From Pseudomonas sp. Tri1 (GTDB lineage Bacteria; Pseudomonadota; Gammaproteobacteria; Pseudomonadales; Pseudomonadaceae): a stretch of 64,000 bases of DNA. The notes under the pieces were generated by a model. The model made no database searches. It saw only the letters and a list, made by a program, of their open reading frames with translations, and was not told the origin of the DNA. How positions within the stretch are numbered: the stretch's first letter is position 1; each line of letters starts with the position of its first letter. Shown in pieces: positions 53,820-63,770 of the stretch. The DNA lies in assembly GCF_017968885.1 (NCBI RefSeq), contig NZ_CP072913.1:2650001-2714000 (forward strand). The letters run 5' to 3'. The translations under genes were made by a program, and so were the position numbers.

Positions 53820-55160
53820 ATGCATAAAACCTTGCATCGCTTCCTGCTCGCCAGTCTTTTCGTATTCGGGGCCCAGGCCCTGCTGCCGGCCACCACCCAG
53901 GCCGCTGGCAACCAGCAGTTCATTCCTATGGCCACTTACCGGGTTGGCGCCTACGCTTCCAGCGGCATCCCCTGGTGGGCTGGGGAAATCGACTATTTCC
54001 GTTATATCAACGAGGTGGAGGGCGGCATCAACGGCGTCAAGCTGGTCTGGCAGGAATGCGAGACCGAGTGGAACGTCGACCGCATCGTCGAGTGCTATGA
54101 ACGCTACAAGGGCGGGCTCGACGGCGCTCCAACAGCGTTCTTCTTCACCCATAGCACGCCGGGTTCCTATGCGCTGATGGAGAAAGGCGCGGCGGATCGG
54201 ATCCCGCTGATCGACGGCGCCGGCGGGCGTACCGAATCCACCGATGGCAGCGTGTTTCCCTATGCCTTTCCATTGTTGCTCAATTACTACGGCCAGGCCT
54301 CGGTAGGCATCAACTACATCGCCGAGCGCGAGGGCGGTTTCGACAAGCTCAAGGGCAAGAAGATCGTTACGGTCTACCACGATTCTGCCTACGGCCGGGA
54401 AACCCAGGCGCCGATGACCTTGCTGGCGCAGAAGTACGGTTTCGAGAACATCCAGATTCCGGTAGCCGATCCTGGCAATGAGCAGTCCGCGCAATGGCGT
54501 CAGGTGCGCCAGATCAAACCGGACTGGGTATTCCTGCGCACCTGGGGTGTTTCCACCCCGGTGGGGATCAAGACCGCCGCAAGATTCGGCATCCCGGTAG
54601 ATCACCTCATTGGCGATGTCTGGGCCGGTTCCGAGGCCGATGTGATTCCGGCCGGTACGGCCGCCAAGGGTTACCAGGCGCTTGCGCCGTTTCCGGGTGG
54701 CGACGGTTTCGAGATCCACAAGCGCTTGCGCCAGTCGATCCTCGACACCGGCAAGAGCGACCTCAAGGACCACAGCTACTTCGGCAAGGTCTACTACAAC
54801 ATCGGCCTGATCAATGCGGCCATCGCCGTCGAGGCGCTGCGCACGGCCCAGGCCAAGTTCGGCAACCGTCCGCTCAACGGCGAAGAAGCGCGCTGGGGCT
54901 TCGAACACCTGGACATCGATGCCGCGCGGCTCAAGGCCAGTGGTTTCGAAGGCCTGCTGCCGCCGCTGAAACTGTCCTGCTCCGACCATGAGGGGGGTGG
55001 TGCGGCGCGCGTGCAGCAATGGGATGGCGAGAAATGGGTGCTGCTGACCGACTGGGTCCAGGCCGACCGCGCCACTTTGCGTCCATTGATCGAAGCCAAA
55101 TCCGCCGCCTACGCCAAGGAAAAGGGCATCACCCCACGTGACTGCGCCAGCGAACAGTGA
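53820..55160 (+). CDS. ABC transporter substrate-binding protein, first of a tandem pair
   Basis: A 446-residue periplasmic binding protein of the Leu/Ile/Val-urea-amide family with a signal peptide (1-30, ending TTQAAGN). TYRVGAYASSGIPWWAGEID, GGINGVKLVWQECETEW and KLKGKKIVTVYHDSAYGRE are shared with its neighbour. It differs mainly at predicted pocket loops (FFFTHSTPGSYALM and DGAGGRTESTDG). Cys residues at CETEW, VECYER, LSCSDH and RDCASE are conserved between the two and may form disulfides. It should deliver substrate to the LivHM-like permease encoded just upstream. Confidence 0.9.
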   Translation: MHKTLHRFLLASLFVFGAQALLPATTQAAGNQQFIPMATYRVGAYASSGIPWWAGEIDYFRYINEVEGGINGVKLVWQECETEWNVDRIVECYERYKGGLDGAPTAFFFTHSTPGSYALMEKGAADRIPLIDGAGGRTESTDGSVFPYAFPLLLNYYGQASVGINYIAEREGGFDKLKGKKIVTVYHDSAYGRETQAPMTLLAQKYGFENIQIPVADPGNEQSAQWRQVRQIKPDWVFLRTWGVSTPVGIKTAARFGIPVDHLIGDVWAGSEADVIPAGTAAKGYQALAPFPGGDGFEIHKRLRQSILDTGKSDLKDHSYFGKVYYNIGLINAAIAVEALRTAQAKFGNRPLNGEEARWGFEHLDIDAARLKASGFEGLLPPLKLSCSDHEGGGAARVQQWDGEKWVLLTDWVQADRATLRPLIEAKSAAYAKEKGITPRDCASEQ

Positions 55161-55224
55161 ACCGCCGTCGATAACTTTCGCCTGGCCGCTTTTGCGTGCC
55201 GGGTGAGCGAGCAGAGAAAAAACC

Positions 55225-56559
55225 ATGCATGCAACCCTGAAACGTAGCGTCGCCGCCATTGGCCTGGCCCTTGGCTTCTGCACGGTGCTGACAACGGCTG
55301 CCCAGGCAGCCAATGAACAGTTCTTTCCACTGGCCACCTACCGGGTCGGTGCCTATGCCTCCAGCGGCATCCCGGTCTGGGCCGGAATGATCGACTACCT
55401 GCGCTACATCAACGAAGTGGAAGGCGGGATCAACGGCGTCAAGCTGGTCTGGCAGGAGTGCGAGACCGAATGGACGGCTGAGAAGGGCATCGAATGCTAC
55501 GAACGCTTCAAGAACGGCCTCAATGGCGCACCAGTGGCGGTCTACCAGCCCAACGGCGCACCGGCTGCCTATGCCCTCGCGGAGAAGGCCGAAGCCGACC
55601 GGATTCCATTGATCACCCTAGGCTATGGCCGTACCGAGGCCACCGACGGCAGGGTGTTCCCCTACAATTTTCCGGTCATGCTGACCTTCTACAGCGAGGC
55701 CTCGGCGTTCATCAATTACGTGGCCGAGCGCGAGGGTGGGTTGGACAAGCTCAAGGGCAAGAAGATTGCCACGGTCTACCACGACTCGGCCTACGGCCGG
55801 GAAACCCAGGGACCGCTGGCGTTGCTGGCGCAGAAGTACGGCTTTGAGAATATCCAGATTCCGGTGGCTGACCCGGGTAACGAGCAGGCCGGGCAGTGGC
55901 GCCAGGTGCGCCAAATCAAGCCGGATTGGGTGTTCCTGCGTACCTGGGGCGTGTCCACGCCGGTGGCGATCAAGACCGCGGCACGTTTCGGCTACCCGGT
56001 GGAGCGCATCGTCGGCGATATCTGGGCCAGTTCCAACGAAGACGTGTTGCCGGCTGGCGAGGCAGGCAAGGGCTACCTGGCACTGACGCCCTATCCGGGC
56101 GGCGCGGACTTCGACATCCACCAGCGCATCCGTCAGTACATCCTCGATACCGGCAAGAGCGACCTCAAGGATCCGAAGAGCTTCGGTAGCGTGTACTACA
56201 ACTCCGGCCTGGTGAATGCCGCCATTGCCGTCGAAGCGATCCGCACCGGGCAGAAGCACTTCGGCAACCGCCCGCTCAATGGTGAGGAGGGGCGCTGGGG
56301 CCTGGAGCACCTCGACCTCAATGATGCGCGCCTCAAGGAAATCGGCTTCCTGGGGTTGATGCAGCCGCTGAAGCTGTCATGCAGCGACCACGAGGGCGGC
56401 GGTGCCGCGAAGGTCCAACAGTGGGATGGCCAGCAATGGAAGCTGATCACCGATTGGGTCCAGGCCGACCGCGCCACATTACGCCCACTGATCGACGCCA
56501 AGGCGGCCGAGTATGCGAAAGAGAAGGGCGTGACCGCCCGCGATTGTGCAACGCAGTAG
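55225..56559 (+). CDS. ABC transporter substrate-binding protein, second of a tandem pair
   Basis: A 444-residue protein closely similar to the previous gene along its whole length, with a signal peptide at 1-28 (ending AAQAANE). Differences cluster in likely ligand loops: VYQPNGAPAAYAL in place of FFTHSTPGSYAL, and TLGYGRTEATDG in place of DGAGGRTESTDG. The rest (VAEREGG, KKIATVYHDSAYGRE, PDWVFLRTWGVSTPV) is nearly identical. This pattern suggests an old tandem duplication followed by a change of specificity, so one transporter serves two related compounds. The LivF-like ATPase follows 62 bases later. Confidence 0.9.
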   Translation: MHATLKRSVAAIGLALGFCTVLTTAAQAANEQFFPLATYRVGAYASSGIPVWAGMIDYLRYINEVEGGINGVKLVWQECETEWTAEKGIECYERFKNGLNGAPVAVYQPNGAPAAYALAEKAEADRIPLITLGYGRTEATDGRVFPYNFPVMLTFYSEASAFINYVAEREGGLDKLKGKKIATVYHDSAYGRETQGPLALLAQKYGFENIQIPVADPGNEQAGQWRQVRQIKPDWVFLRTWGVSTPVAIKTAARFGYPVERIVGDIWASSNEDVLPAGEAGKGYLALTPYPGGADFDIHQRIRQYILDTGKSDLKDPKSFGSVYYNSGLVNAAIAVEAIRTGQKHFGNRPLNGEEGRWGLEHLDLNDARLKEIGFLGLMQPLKLSCSDHEGGGAAKVQQWDGQQWKLITDWVQADRATLRPLIDAKAAEYAKEKGVTARDCATQ

Positions 56560-56621
56560 TCGCTCCTATCACTCAGCCAATCGAAGACAACCGGGCGCAG
56601 GGCGCCCAAGGGATAGAAACA

Positions 56622-57398
56622 ATGGCCATTGCGACCCTTCCTGTCACTGAGAGCCACGAGTTGCTGGCGGTGGAAGACATCGAAGTGATCTACGACGGCG
56701 CGATTCTCGCCGTGGCCGGGGTATCCCTGCGGGTTGGGCAGGGCGATATCGTCGCGCTGCTCGGCGCCAACGGGGCAGGCAAGAGCACCACCCTCAAGGC
56801 CATCTCCGGGCTGGTTCAGGCCGACCGGGCGCAAGTCAGCCGTGGACACATCCGCTTCCTGGGTCGGGATACCGCCGGTGTTGCGGCCAATGTGTTGGCA
56901 CACCAGGGTATCGTCCATGTGCTGGAGGGCCGGCATGTGTTCGCTCACCTGACCGTCGAGGAGAACCTGCGCAGCGGCGGTTTCCTGCGCAAACCGACGC
57001 GACGGGAGCTGGAGCAGGATCTGGAGCGTATCTATGCCTGGTTCCCGCGTTTGAAGACCAAACGCAAGACCCAGGCCGGGCTGACCTCGGGCGGCGAGCA
57101 GCAGATGCTTGCCATCGGCCGGGCGCTGATGACCAAGCCTCGACTGGTGCTGCTCGACGAACCCTCGATGGGCCTGGCGCCGATCCTCGTCGAGGAGATC
57201 TTCGCCATCGTCGCGCAGCTCAATGCCCAGGAGGGCGTGAGCTTTCTGGTGGCTGAGCAGAACATCAACGTCGCCCTGCGCCACGCCCGCTACGCCTACA
57301 TCCTGGAGAACGGTCGAGTGGTGGGTGAGGGCGACGCCGCGGAGCTGGCGGCGCGGGAAGACATCCAGCATTTCTATCTAGGCGGCAAGGCCGGTTGA
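56622..57398 (+). CDS. Branched-chain-type ABC transporter, ATP-binding protein (LivF-like)
   Basis: A 258-residue ATPase with Walker A GANGAGKST, signature LTSGGEQQMLAIGRAL, Walker B LVLLDEPSMGLAP and the LivF-type LVAEQNINVALRHARYAYIL. The start at 56622 gives MAIATLPVTES, a short leader before the fold. It completes the LivGHMF system, although it is separated from the other membrane and ATPase genes by the two binding-protein genes. It ends 170 bases before the sfnB-like gene, which has its own sigma-54 promoter. Confidence 0.92.
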   Translation: MAIATLPVTESHELLAVEDIEVIYDGAILAVAGVSLRVGQGDIVALLGANGAGKSTTLKAISGLVQADRAQVSRGHIRFLGRDTAGVAANVLAHQGIVHVLEGRHVFAHLTVEENLRSGGFLRKPTRRELEQDLERIYAWFPRLKTKRKTQAGLTSGGEQQMLAIGRALMTKPRLVLLDEPSMGLAPILVEEIFAIVAQLNAQEGVSFLVAEQNINVALRHARYAYILENGRVVGEGDAAELAAREDIQHFYLGGKAG

Positions 57399-57516
57399 TG
57401 GATGGACAACGCAACTGTTGGCCGGGCAACAGTCCTTCCACAGTTTGCCGCTCCCGGGGTTTTCACGGGGATTTTGGTTTTTATTCAACTTATTGAATTT
57501 AAAGAGTTTTACAGGT

Positions 57517-57532
57517 TGGTACGGGCTGTGCT
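57517..57532 (+). promoter_or_regulatory. Sigma-54 promoter before the sfnB-like gene
   Basis: TGGTACG-GGCT-GTGCT matches the -24/-12 consensus TGGCACG-N4-TTGCW with the invariant GG and GC in exact spacing and only minor changes. It lies 37 bases before the start codon of the sfnB-like gene, downstream of an AT-rich stretch suited to activator and IHF binding. The SfnR-like activator encoded at 61415 is the natural partner. Confidence 0.7.
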
Positions 57533-57568
57533 TTAGCCCTGGGGAACCCGTTATGCATGGAGTAGCAC

Positions 57569-58801
57569 ATGACCCACTCACTGTCTTCCAATCTGCCCGA
57601 GCAGGCCCGCCCGGTGCCTCGGAGCCCAGCCCATATCATCCGTAGCGACGCCGAAGCCATCGAAGTGGCGCAGCGCCTGGCCGAGGATTTCGCCCGCGAG
57701 GCGGCCTTGCGCGACCGTGAACGACGGCTGCCCTGGGAGGAAATCGAACGCTTTTCCGCGAGTGGCCTGTGGGCGATCCGCGTACCGAAGGCATACGGTG
57801 GCGCCGAGGTGTCCTATGCCACCCTCAGCGAAGTGATCGCGATCATTTCCGCTGCCGATCCATCCCTCGGCCAGTTACCGCAGAACCATTTCGGCGTGCT
57901 CAGCAACCTCAGCCTGACCGGCAGTGAGGAGCAAAAACGCCGCTATTACGCCAAAGTGCTGCAGGGTCACCGCTTCGGCAATGCCTTTTCCGAGGCGCGC
58001 AGCCAGTACGTCACCACCTTCCAGACGCAGATCCGCTTCGACGGCGACACAGCTGTACTCGACGGCGAAAAGGCCTACTGCACCGGTGCGCTGTTCGCCC
58101 ACATCGTGCCGGTCGCCGGGGTGGACGAAGCGGGCCGCGTCCATATCGCCCTCGTTCCACGCGATGCCGCAGGCCTGACGGTGATCGACAGTTGGGACGG
58201 TTTCGGCCAGCGCATCACCGCCAGCGGCCAGGTGCGCATCGAAGGCGTGCGGGTGCCGGCGAGCGATGTGGTGCCGGCCTGGAAGGCCTATGACCAACCC
58301 ACCTCCGACGGTCCGATCTCGCAGATCATCCAGGCGGCAGTCGACACCGGCATCGCCCGGGGCGCTTTCGCCGAGACGTTGCGCGTAGCGCGCCAGTCGC
58401 GGCCCTGGGTTGACAGCGGGCTGCAACACGGTTGGCAGGACCCACTCGGCCAAGCGCTGATCGGCGAGCTGGCCTGGCGCCTGCAAGCGGCCGAAGCGAT
58501 TTTGCGGCGCGCGGCGCAGGCGGTTGACCGTGCCGTCGCCGAACCCAACGAGGAACGTGTTGCTGAAGCCTCGGTGATCGTCGGCCAGGCCAAGGTGTTG
58601 TCCACTGAGATTTCCCTGGAGGCCTCCAGCCGTCTGTTGGAGTTGGGCGGCACCCGCAGCGTCTCGGCCAGCCAGGGGTTGGACCGGTTCTGGCGCAATG
58701 CGCGGACCCACACCCTACACGATCCGGTGCGCTGGAAATACCACCTGGTCGGCAACCAGCTTCTCAACGGCATCAAGCCGCAACGTCATTCCTGGAACTG
58801 A
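57569..58801 (+). CDS. sfnB: SfnB family sulfur-acquisition oxidoreductase (acyl-CoA dehydrogenase fold)
   Basis: A 410-residue flavoprotein of the acyl-CoA dehydrogenase fold in the SfnB/DszC group: PRSPAHIIRSDAEAIEVAQR, PWEEIERFSASGLWAIRVPK, YGGAEVSYATLSEVI, QLPQNHFGVL and the C-terminal RFWRNARTHTLHDPVRWKYH, the group signature. These enzymes use FMNH2 and oxygen on sulfur or nitrogen compounds and are not beta-oxidation dehydrogenases. The sigma-54 promoter at 57517 fits control by an SfnR-type activator during sulfate limitation. A fragment of the same fold follows 10 bases later. The symbol reflects family resemblance; the substrate is unproven. Confidence 0.82.
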   Translation: MTHSLSSNLPEQARPVPRSPAHIIRSDAEAIEVAQRLAEDFAREAALRDRERRLPWEEIERFSASGLWAIRVPKAYGGAEVSYATLSEVIAIISAADPSLGQLPQNHFGVLSNLSLTGSEEQKRRYYAKVLQGHRFGNAFSEARSQYVTTFQTQIRFDGDTAVLDGEKAYCTGALFAHIVPVAGVDEAGRVHIALVPRDAAGLTVIDSWDGFGQRITASGQVRIEGVRVPASDVVPAWKAYDQPTSDGPISQIIQAAVDTGIARGAFAETLRVARQSRPWVDSGLQHGWQDPLGQALIGELAWRLQAAEAILRRAAQAVDRAVAEPNEERVAEASVIVGQAKVLSTEISLEASSRLLELGGTRSVSASQGLDRFWRNARTHTLHDPVRWKYHLVGNQLLNGIKPQRHSWN

Positions 58802-58811
58802 GGTATCGCGC

Positions 58812-59204
58812 ATGTCCAACTTACATTCCCACGGCCGTAGCGACCTGGCCCATGCCCGTCATACCGAGGCGGCGCTGATCGATTATCTGCGTGGACAGAG
58901 TGCCCGCCATGAAGCCCTGGTAATCGCCGCGGTCGGTGAGCTGCGTATCCGTATCGACGCTGCTGACGCCTTGCTGGAGTACGCCGACGAGTCCCAGTCG
59001 GCCGCCATTGCTTTTCGCTTGGCCGCCGCTGAGGCGGCGCGCTTGAGCGGTCATGTGTATTTCGAGCTCGCCGGGCGCAGCCTGCCACGGCCCTCGCCTG
59101 ACAACGCCGAACCGGCATTGCTGACCCAGCGTCGGTTGCTTGGTGATCATTACCTCAACGGCGCTGCGTTGGCCGACGGCCAAGGAGATGGGCTGGGTAG
59201 GTGA
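58812..59204 (+). CDS. Stand-alone fragment related to the helical domain of SfnB/DszC-type enzymes
   Basis: A 130-residue protein with GAGGT seven bases before the ATG. Its middle and end (HEALVIAAVGELRIRIDAAD, ALLEYADESQSA, AAEAARLSGHVYFELAGRSL, GDHYLNGAAL) look like the C-terminal helical bundle of the acyl-CoA dehydrogenase fold, as in the gene just upstream, but the flavin-binding and beta domains are missing and the RHWRN-type signature has decayed. It could be a remnant of a second enzyme gene or a retained accessory subunit. A good ribosome site and an intact frame suggest it is still made. A hairpin follows at 59258. Confidence 0.6.
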   Translation: MSNLHSHGRSDLAHARHTEAALIDYLRGQSARHEALVIAAVGELRIRIDAADALLEYADESQSAAIAFRLAAAEAARLSGHVYFELAGRSLPRPSPDNAEPALLTQRRLLGDHYLNGAALADGQGDGLGR

Positions 59205-59257
59205 ATGGATCCGGGAAGTGCAGGAGCGCTCCCCGGGTTGTTCGCTCAAGAAGCCTG

Positions 59258-59294
59258 GCGTTTCCTGCGGCCGGGTTTGAACCGCAGGAAACGC
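59258..59294. terminator. Bidirectional hairpin between convergent operons
   Basis: GCGTTTCCTGCGG (59258-59270) pairs perfectly with CCGCAGGAAACGC (59282-59294), a 13-pair stem with an 11-base loop. It lies between the ends of the plus-strand sfnB-like operon and the minus-strand amidohydrolase gene, where it can terminate both. Confidence 0.75.
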
Positions 59295-59321
59295 TGCACG
59301 GGAAACAGAATCGACGCCAGC

Positions 59322-60170
59322 TCAGGCCAGCCCCAATACCCTGCGCGCGTTACCGTGGAAGAACTTCTCCAGCACCTCGTCCTTGAGCCCCAGTTGCAGG
59401 GCATCCTCAATACTCTGACGAATCGGTCGGAACGTGTAGGAAGAGCCGAACAGCAATTGCTCGCAGAGGTAGCCGTTGGCGGCCTGCACGTAACCCTCGC
59501 TGCCCGGTTGGAACAGGTACATGTCTGGCACCAGGTGAATGTTTTCAAAGCGGAACGCAACACCGAGGGCCTGCTGCACGTTGGGCCAGTAGCCGTGGTA
59601 GACGACGATCGTCAGGTCCGGGAACGCTCGAGCCACGGCGGCCAGGCGCGCCGGGTCGTTGTAGCTCGGGTCCGGTGTGGTTGGCCCGCTCATCAGGAAT
59701 AGCGGGATACCGCGCTTTTGCAGGTGTTCGTAGATCGGCCAGTACAGTGCGTCGTCGGGGTGCCGGGCCGGCTCGGCGAAACCCGGCTCCAGATCAATGC
59801 CGGCCAGGCCCAGTTGGTCGATCGCCCGGTCGATTTCCGCCAGGGCGCCTTCGATGCCTTGCAGTACCGGTTCTACCGAGCCGATGCCGATCAACTCGTT
59901 GTGGCCGTGAACGATTTCGTGGATGCGTTCGTTCGGCAAGTGCTGCCCTGGGGTGTGACGGCCGACTACCACGGCTTTGTCCAGTCCGGCCTCTCGCACC
60001 TCGGCGAGAAACCCCTGCGGGGTCAGCGAACGCTCGAAGTGATCGTCCGGGCCGCGGGTGCCGACACGTCGGTTGAGCCAACGCGCCACGGCGTGTTCGG
60101 GCGAGCCTGGCACGCCGCCGAAGAAGGGGTGCAGGTAGGCCGGGCGGCAACGCAGGTCGATGACTTTCAT
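59322..60170 (-). CDS. Amidohydrolase-fold protein lacking the usual metal ligands
   Basis: A 282-residue TIM-barrel protein of the amidohydrolase_2 family ([68 protein letters not shown]). The first metal motif, normally D-x-H-x-H, reads DLRCRP, with Arg7 and Arg9 at the His positions. The late FGSDYPF motif reads FGSSYTF, with Ser244 for the metal-binding Asp. Normal metal hydrolysis or decarboxylation is therefore doubtful. The start at 60168-60170 overlaps the SsuD-like stop by four bases (ATGA), so the two are coupled. It may process a product of the monooxygenase by another mechanism or have a binding role. Confidence 0.75.
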   Translation of the reverse strand: MKVIDLRCRPAYLHPFFGGVPGSPEHAVARWLNRRVGTRGPDDHFERSLTPQGFLAEVREAGLDKAVVVGRHTPGQHLPNERIHEIVHGHNELIGIGSVEPVLQGIEGALAEIDRAIDQLGLAGIDLEPGFAEPARHPDDALYWPIYEHLQKRGIPLFLMSGPTTPDPSYNDPARLAAVARAFPDLTIVVYHGYWPNVQQALGVAFRFENIHLVPDMYLFQPGSEGYVQAANGYLCEQLLFGSSYTFRPIRQSIEDALQLGLKDEVLEKFFHGNARRVLGLA

Positions 60171-61297
60171 GCGACTTTCTCCTTGCCCGCGCGAACGTCG
60201 AAGGCGCCGCCGGTGAAGGCACCTTCGACGGTGACCTTGCCCTTGCCCGGCAACAGCGGGAACACCAGTTCGGCGAAGCGGTAGGCCTCTTCCAGGTGTG
60301 GGTAGCCCGAGAGTACGAAGCTGTCGACACCCAGGTCGGCGTATTCGAGCAAACGAGCGGCGACGGTTTGCGGATCGCCGACCAGTGCGGTACCGGCACC
60401 GCCACGTACCAGGCCGACACCGGCCCACAGATTGGGAGCCACTTCCAGCTTGTTGCGGTCGCCGCCATGCAACGCAGCCATGCGCCGCTGGCCTTCGGAA
60501 TCCATTTTGCCGTAGTTGGCCTGGGCCGCAGCGATGGTGGCATCGTCCAGGTGGCTGATCAGCTCGTCGGCAGCGGCCCAGGCGGCTTCGCTGGTTTCCC
60601 GCACGATCACATGCAGACGCACGCCGAAGCGCACGCTGCGGCCATGCCTGGCGGCACGGGCCCGCACATCGGCAATTTTCTCGGCCACGGCAGCCGGTGG
60701 TTCGCCCCAGGTCAGGTAGGCATCCACATGCTTGGCCGCCAATTCGTGGGCGGCCTCTGATGAACCGCCGAAGTACAGTGGCGGGTGAGGTTGTTGCACG
60801 GGTGCGAAGAAGTTCTGGGCGCCCCGCACTTTCAGGTGCTTGCCGTCGAAGTCGACGGTTTCGCCCTGGAGCAGGCGGCGCCAGATGGTCAGGAATTCAT
60901 CGGAGGCGTTATAGCGTTCGTCGTGCGTGAGGAACACACCGTCGGCTTCCAGTTCGGTGGCGTCGCCGCCCGGTACGACGTTGAGCAGCAGGCGGCCACC
61001 ACTGGCCTGATCCAGGCTGGCGGCCTGGCGCGCCGAGGCAGTGGGGTTGCCCAGGGAGGTGCGCAGGGCCACCAGCAGCTTGATGCGCTGGGTCACCGGA
61101 ACCAGGCTGGCGGCGGTCACCCAGGGATCCAGACAACTGGCGCCGGTAGGGATCAGCAGGCCGTCATAGCCGAGCTGATCGGCGGCCACGGCGATTTGGC
61201 GCATGTAGGCATTGGTCGCCGGTCGGCCACTGCTGGAGTGTCCCAGATAACGAGTGTCGCCGGAGGTGGGAAGGAACCAGAAAATATCCAGGCTCAT
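60167..61297 (-). CDS. FMNH2-dependent alkanesulfonate monooxygenase, SsuD/MsuD-like
   Basis: A 376-residue luciferase-type monooxygenase with the SsuD start [17 protein letters not shown] and conserved [20 protein letters not shown] (active-site Cys region), [47 protein letters not shown] and [19 protein letters not shown]. SsuD and MsuD cleave the C-S bond of alkanesulfonates to give an aldehyde and sulfite, with flavin from SsuE or MsuE. It is coupled to the amidohydrolase-fold gene and lies downstream of the SfnR-like activator. Because both SsuD and MsuD are similar at this level, I do not choose between them. Confidence 0.9.
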   Translation of the reverse strand: MSLDIFWFLPTSGDTRYLGHSSSGRPATNAYMRQIAVAADQLGYDGLLIPTGASCLDPWVTAASLVPVTQRIKLLVALRTSLGNPTASARQAASLDQASGGRLLLNVVPGGDATELEADGVFLTHDERYNASDEFLTIWRRLLQGETVDFDGKHLKVRGAQNFFAPVQQPHPPLYFGGSSEAAHELAAKHVDAYLTWGEPPAAVAEKIADVRARAARHGRSVRFGVRLHVIVRETSEAAWAAADELISHLDDATIAAAQANYGKMDSEGQRRMAALHGGDRNKLEVAPNLWAGVGLVRGGAGTALVGDPQTVAARLLEYADLGVDSFVLSGYPHLEEAYRFAELVFPLLPGKGKVTVEGAFTGGAFDVRAGKEKVA

Positions 61298-61327
61298 GGG
61301 GTTTGATCCTTATGCGGTTGGGAGTCT

Positions 61328-61349
61328 GGAAGGGCGCATGAGCCCTTCC
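61328..61349. terminator. Hairpin between the activator and ssuD-like genes
   Basis: GGAAGGGC (61328-61335) and GCCCTTCC (61342-61349) form an eight-pair stem with a six-base loop in the 117-base gap after the activator gene. No T tract is seen on the minus strand. It may be an attenuator or may define the start of a separate ssuD-like transcript. Confidence 0.4.
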
Positions 61350-61414
61350 GGTATCGCAACGCTTGGCGTATTGGGGCTTTGTCGGCCGGGCCGCATCACC
61401 TGGTTTTATTTTGA

Positions 61415-62515
<1,101 letters not shown>

Positions 62516-62523
62516 GGGCATCC

Positions 62524-63711
62524 CTATGAGTAAAAGGTGGGGGTAGGCCGCGTCTGGCTCAGTGCCCACTCACCCAGTTCATGGAGTTTGTAATCCACAG
62601 GGTCGTGCAGGCTCTGGGTCCGCAGGTTGCGCCAATGGCGGTCGAGGCGCAGGGACGCATGGGTGGCGCGCGCGCCGGTGACTTCGAACAGGCGGCTGCA
62701 GATATCCAGGCCGGTGCGTACAGAGGCCACCTTGGCGGTGGCGATGGACAGTGCCAGCTGCGCACGTTCCTCGGCGCCCAGGGCGTGTCCCTTGTGCCAG
62801 GCTTCATCGAGTTGTTCGGCTGCGCGCTCCACTAGCAGGCGCACGCTTTCCAGGCCGACCCAGAACTCGCCGTAATGGCGCAGTACATAAGGGTCTTCGC
62901 TGACGTGTTGGGCCTTGGAACGGAACCACGGCCGCCCTTCCTTGAGGGTGTACTGACGAGCTTCCTCCAGGGCGCCTTCGGCGATGCCGAGGAAGATATG
63001 GGAGAAATGCAATTGGGCGATCAGTGGGCGCAGGCAGGCGAAAGGCGTGCTCAGCGGGCCGGGGTCGAGGAGCAGCTCGTTCTCTTCCACCCGTACCCGC
63101 TCGAAGGTGGCGCTGCCACTGTCGGTCTGGCGCTGGCCCATATTGTCCCAGTCGCCGTGCAGGGTGATGCCGGTGCGGCCACTGGGAATGGCGGCGATCA
63201 ATAGCTTGCCGCCAGCGCCTTCGTCGATGGCCGAGGCGATCAGCATTTGCGAGTCGCTGGCACCGGAGCAGAAGCTCTTCTTGCCGGAGAATTCGCGCCA
63301 GCTGTCGAAGGTCTTGACCACGGTGCGGGTGTCCAGCGGGTTCAACGCATTGCCCCAGAACCAGTTCTTGCGGGCGGTCTGTTCGAACCAGGGTTGCCAT
63401 TGATCGGGGCGCGAGAACAGGCGCACGGTGGCCAGCATCAGGTGCTGAAAACCGAAGACATGGGCGATGGAGCTGTCCACCTTGGCGAACTCGCGAACCA
63501 CGCCGAGCGTTTCGCTCCAACTGGCACCGAGGCCGCCGAACTGGGTCGGAATGCTCAAGGCCAGCAGACCACTCTGACGAATGGCGTCGCGTTGCTCCTT
63601 GGGGGTACCGCCGGCCTCATCACGCTCGATGGCGGTCTCGGCAAATTCCGCCGCCAGGCGGCGGGCGGTCTGCAGTGGGGTGAGCACCGCGGGTTGTTGA
63701 TGGATTCTCAC
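62524..63711 (-). CDS. msuC: FMNH2-dependent monooxygenase of the acyl-CoA dehydrogenase fold, MsuC/DszC-like
   Basis: A 395-residue flavoprotein with [52 protein letters not shown], the flavin-pocket region [18 protein letters not shown], and a C-terminal [20 protein letters not shown]. This is the group of DszC and the methanesulfinate monooxygenase MsuC, which use FMNH2 to oxidise sulfur atoms; 395 residues agrees with MsuC. It lies 59 bases after msuE and just before the SfnR-like gene on the same strand, matching known msu neighbourhoods. The substrate is therefore probably methanesulfinate or a short sulfinate. Confidence 0.82.
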   Translation of the reverse strand: MRIHQQPAVLTPLQTARRLAAEFAETAIERDEAGGTPKEQRDAIRQSGLLALSIPTQFGGLGASWSETLGVVREFAKVDSSIAHVFGFQHLMLATVRLFSRPDQWQPWFEQTARKNWFWGNALNPLDTRTVVKTFDSWREFSGKKSFCSGASDSQMLIASAIDEGAGGKLLIAAIPSGRTGITLHGDWDNMGQRQTDSGSATFERVRVEENELLLDPGPLSTPFACLRPLIAQLHFSHIFLGIAEGALEEARQYTLKEGRPWFRSKAQHVSEDPYVLRHYGEFWVGLESVRLLVERAAEQLDEAWHKGHALGAEERAQLALSIATAKVASVRTGLDICSRLFEVTGARATHASLRLDRHWRNLRTQSLHDPVDYKLHELGEWALSQTRPTPTFYS

Positions 63712-63770
63712 GCGATGTCCCTCGCAAATTGGCCTTCCGGGCAGACGTTGTAGTGATTCATGCGGGCCTC

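Noticed and set aside
53028..55337. A 769-codon open frame on the minus strand, antisense to the LivM-like and first binding-protein genes
   Set aside because: It is an artefact of high-GC codon use opposite two clearly conserved genes. Its translation has no recognisable domain or sensible composition.
53820..56559. The two similar binding-protein genes as an assembly duplication
   Set aside because: They differ throughout at the DNA level and in signal peptides and loops, so they are genuine diverged paralogues.
61297..61414. A sigma-54 promoter for the ssuD-like gene in the gap before it on the minus strand
   Set aside because: The best match, around CGGAAGGGCTCATGCG, keeps GG and GC spacing but little else of the -24 element and lies within a hairpin.
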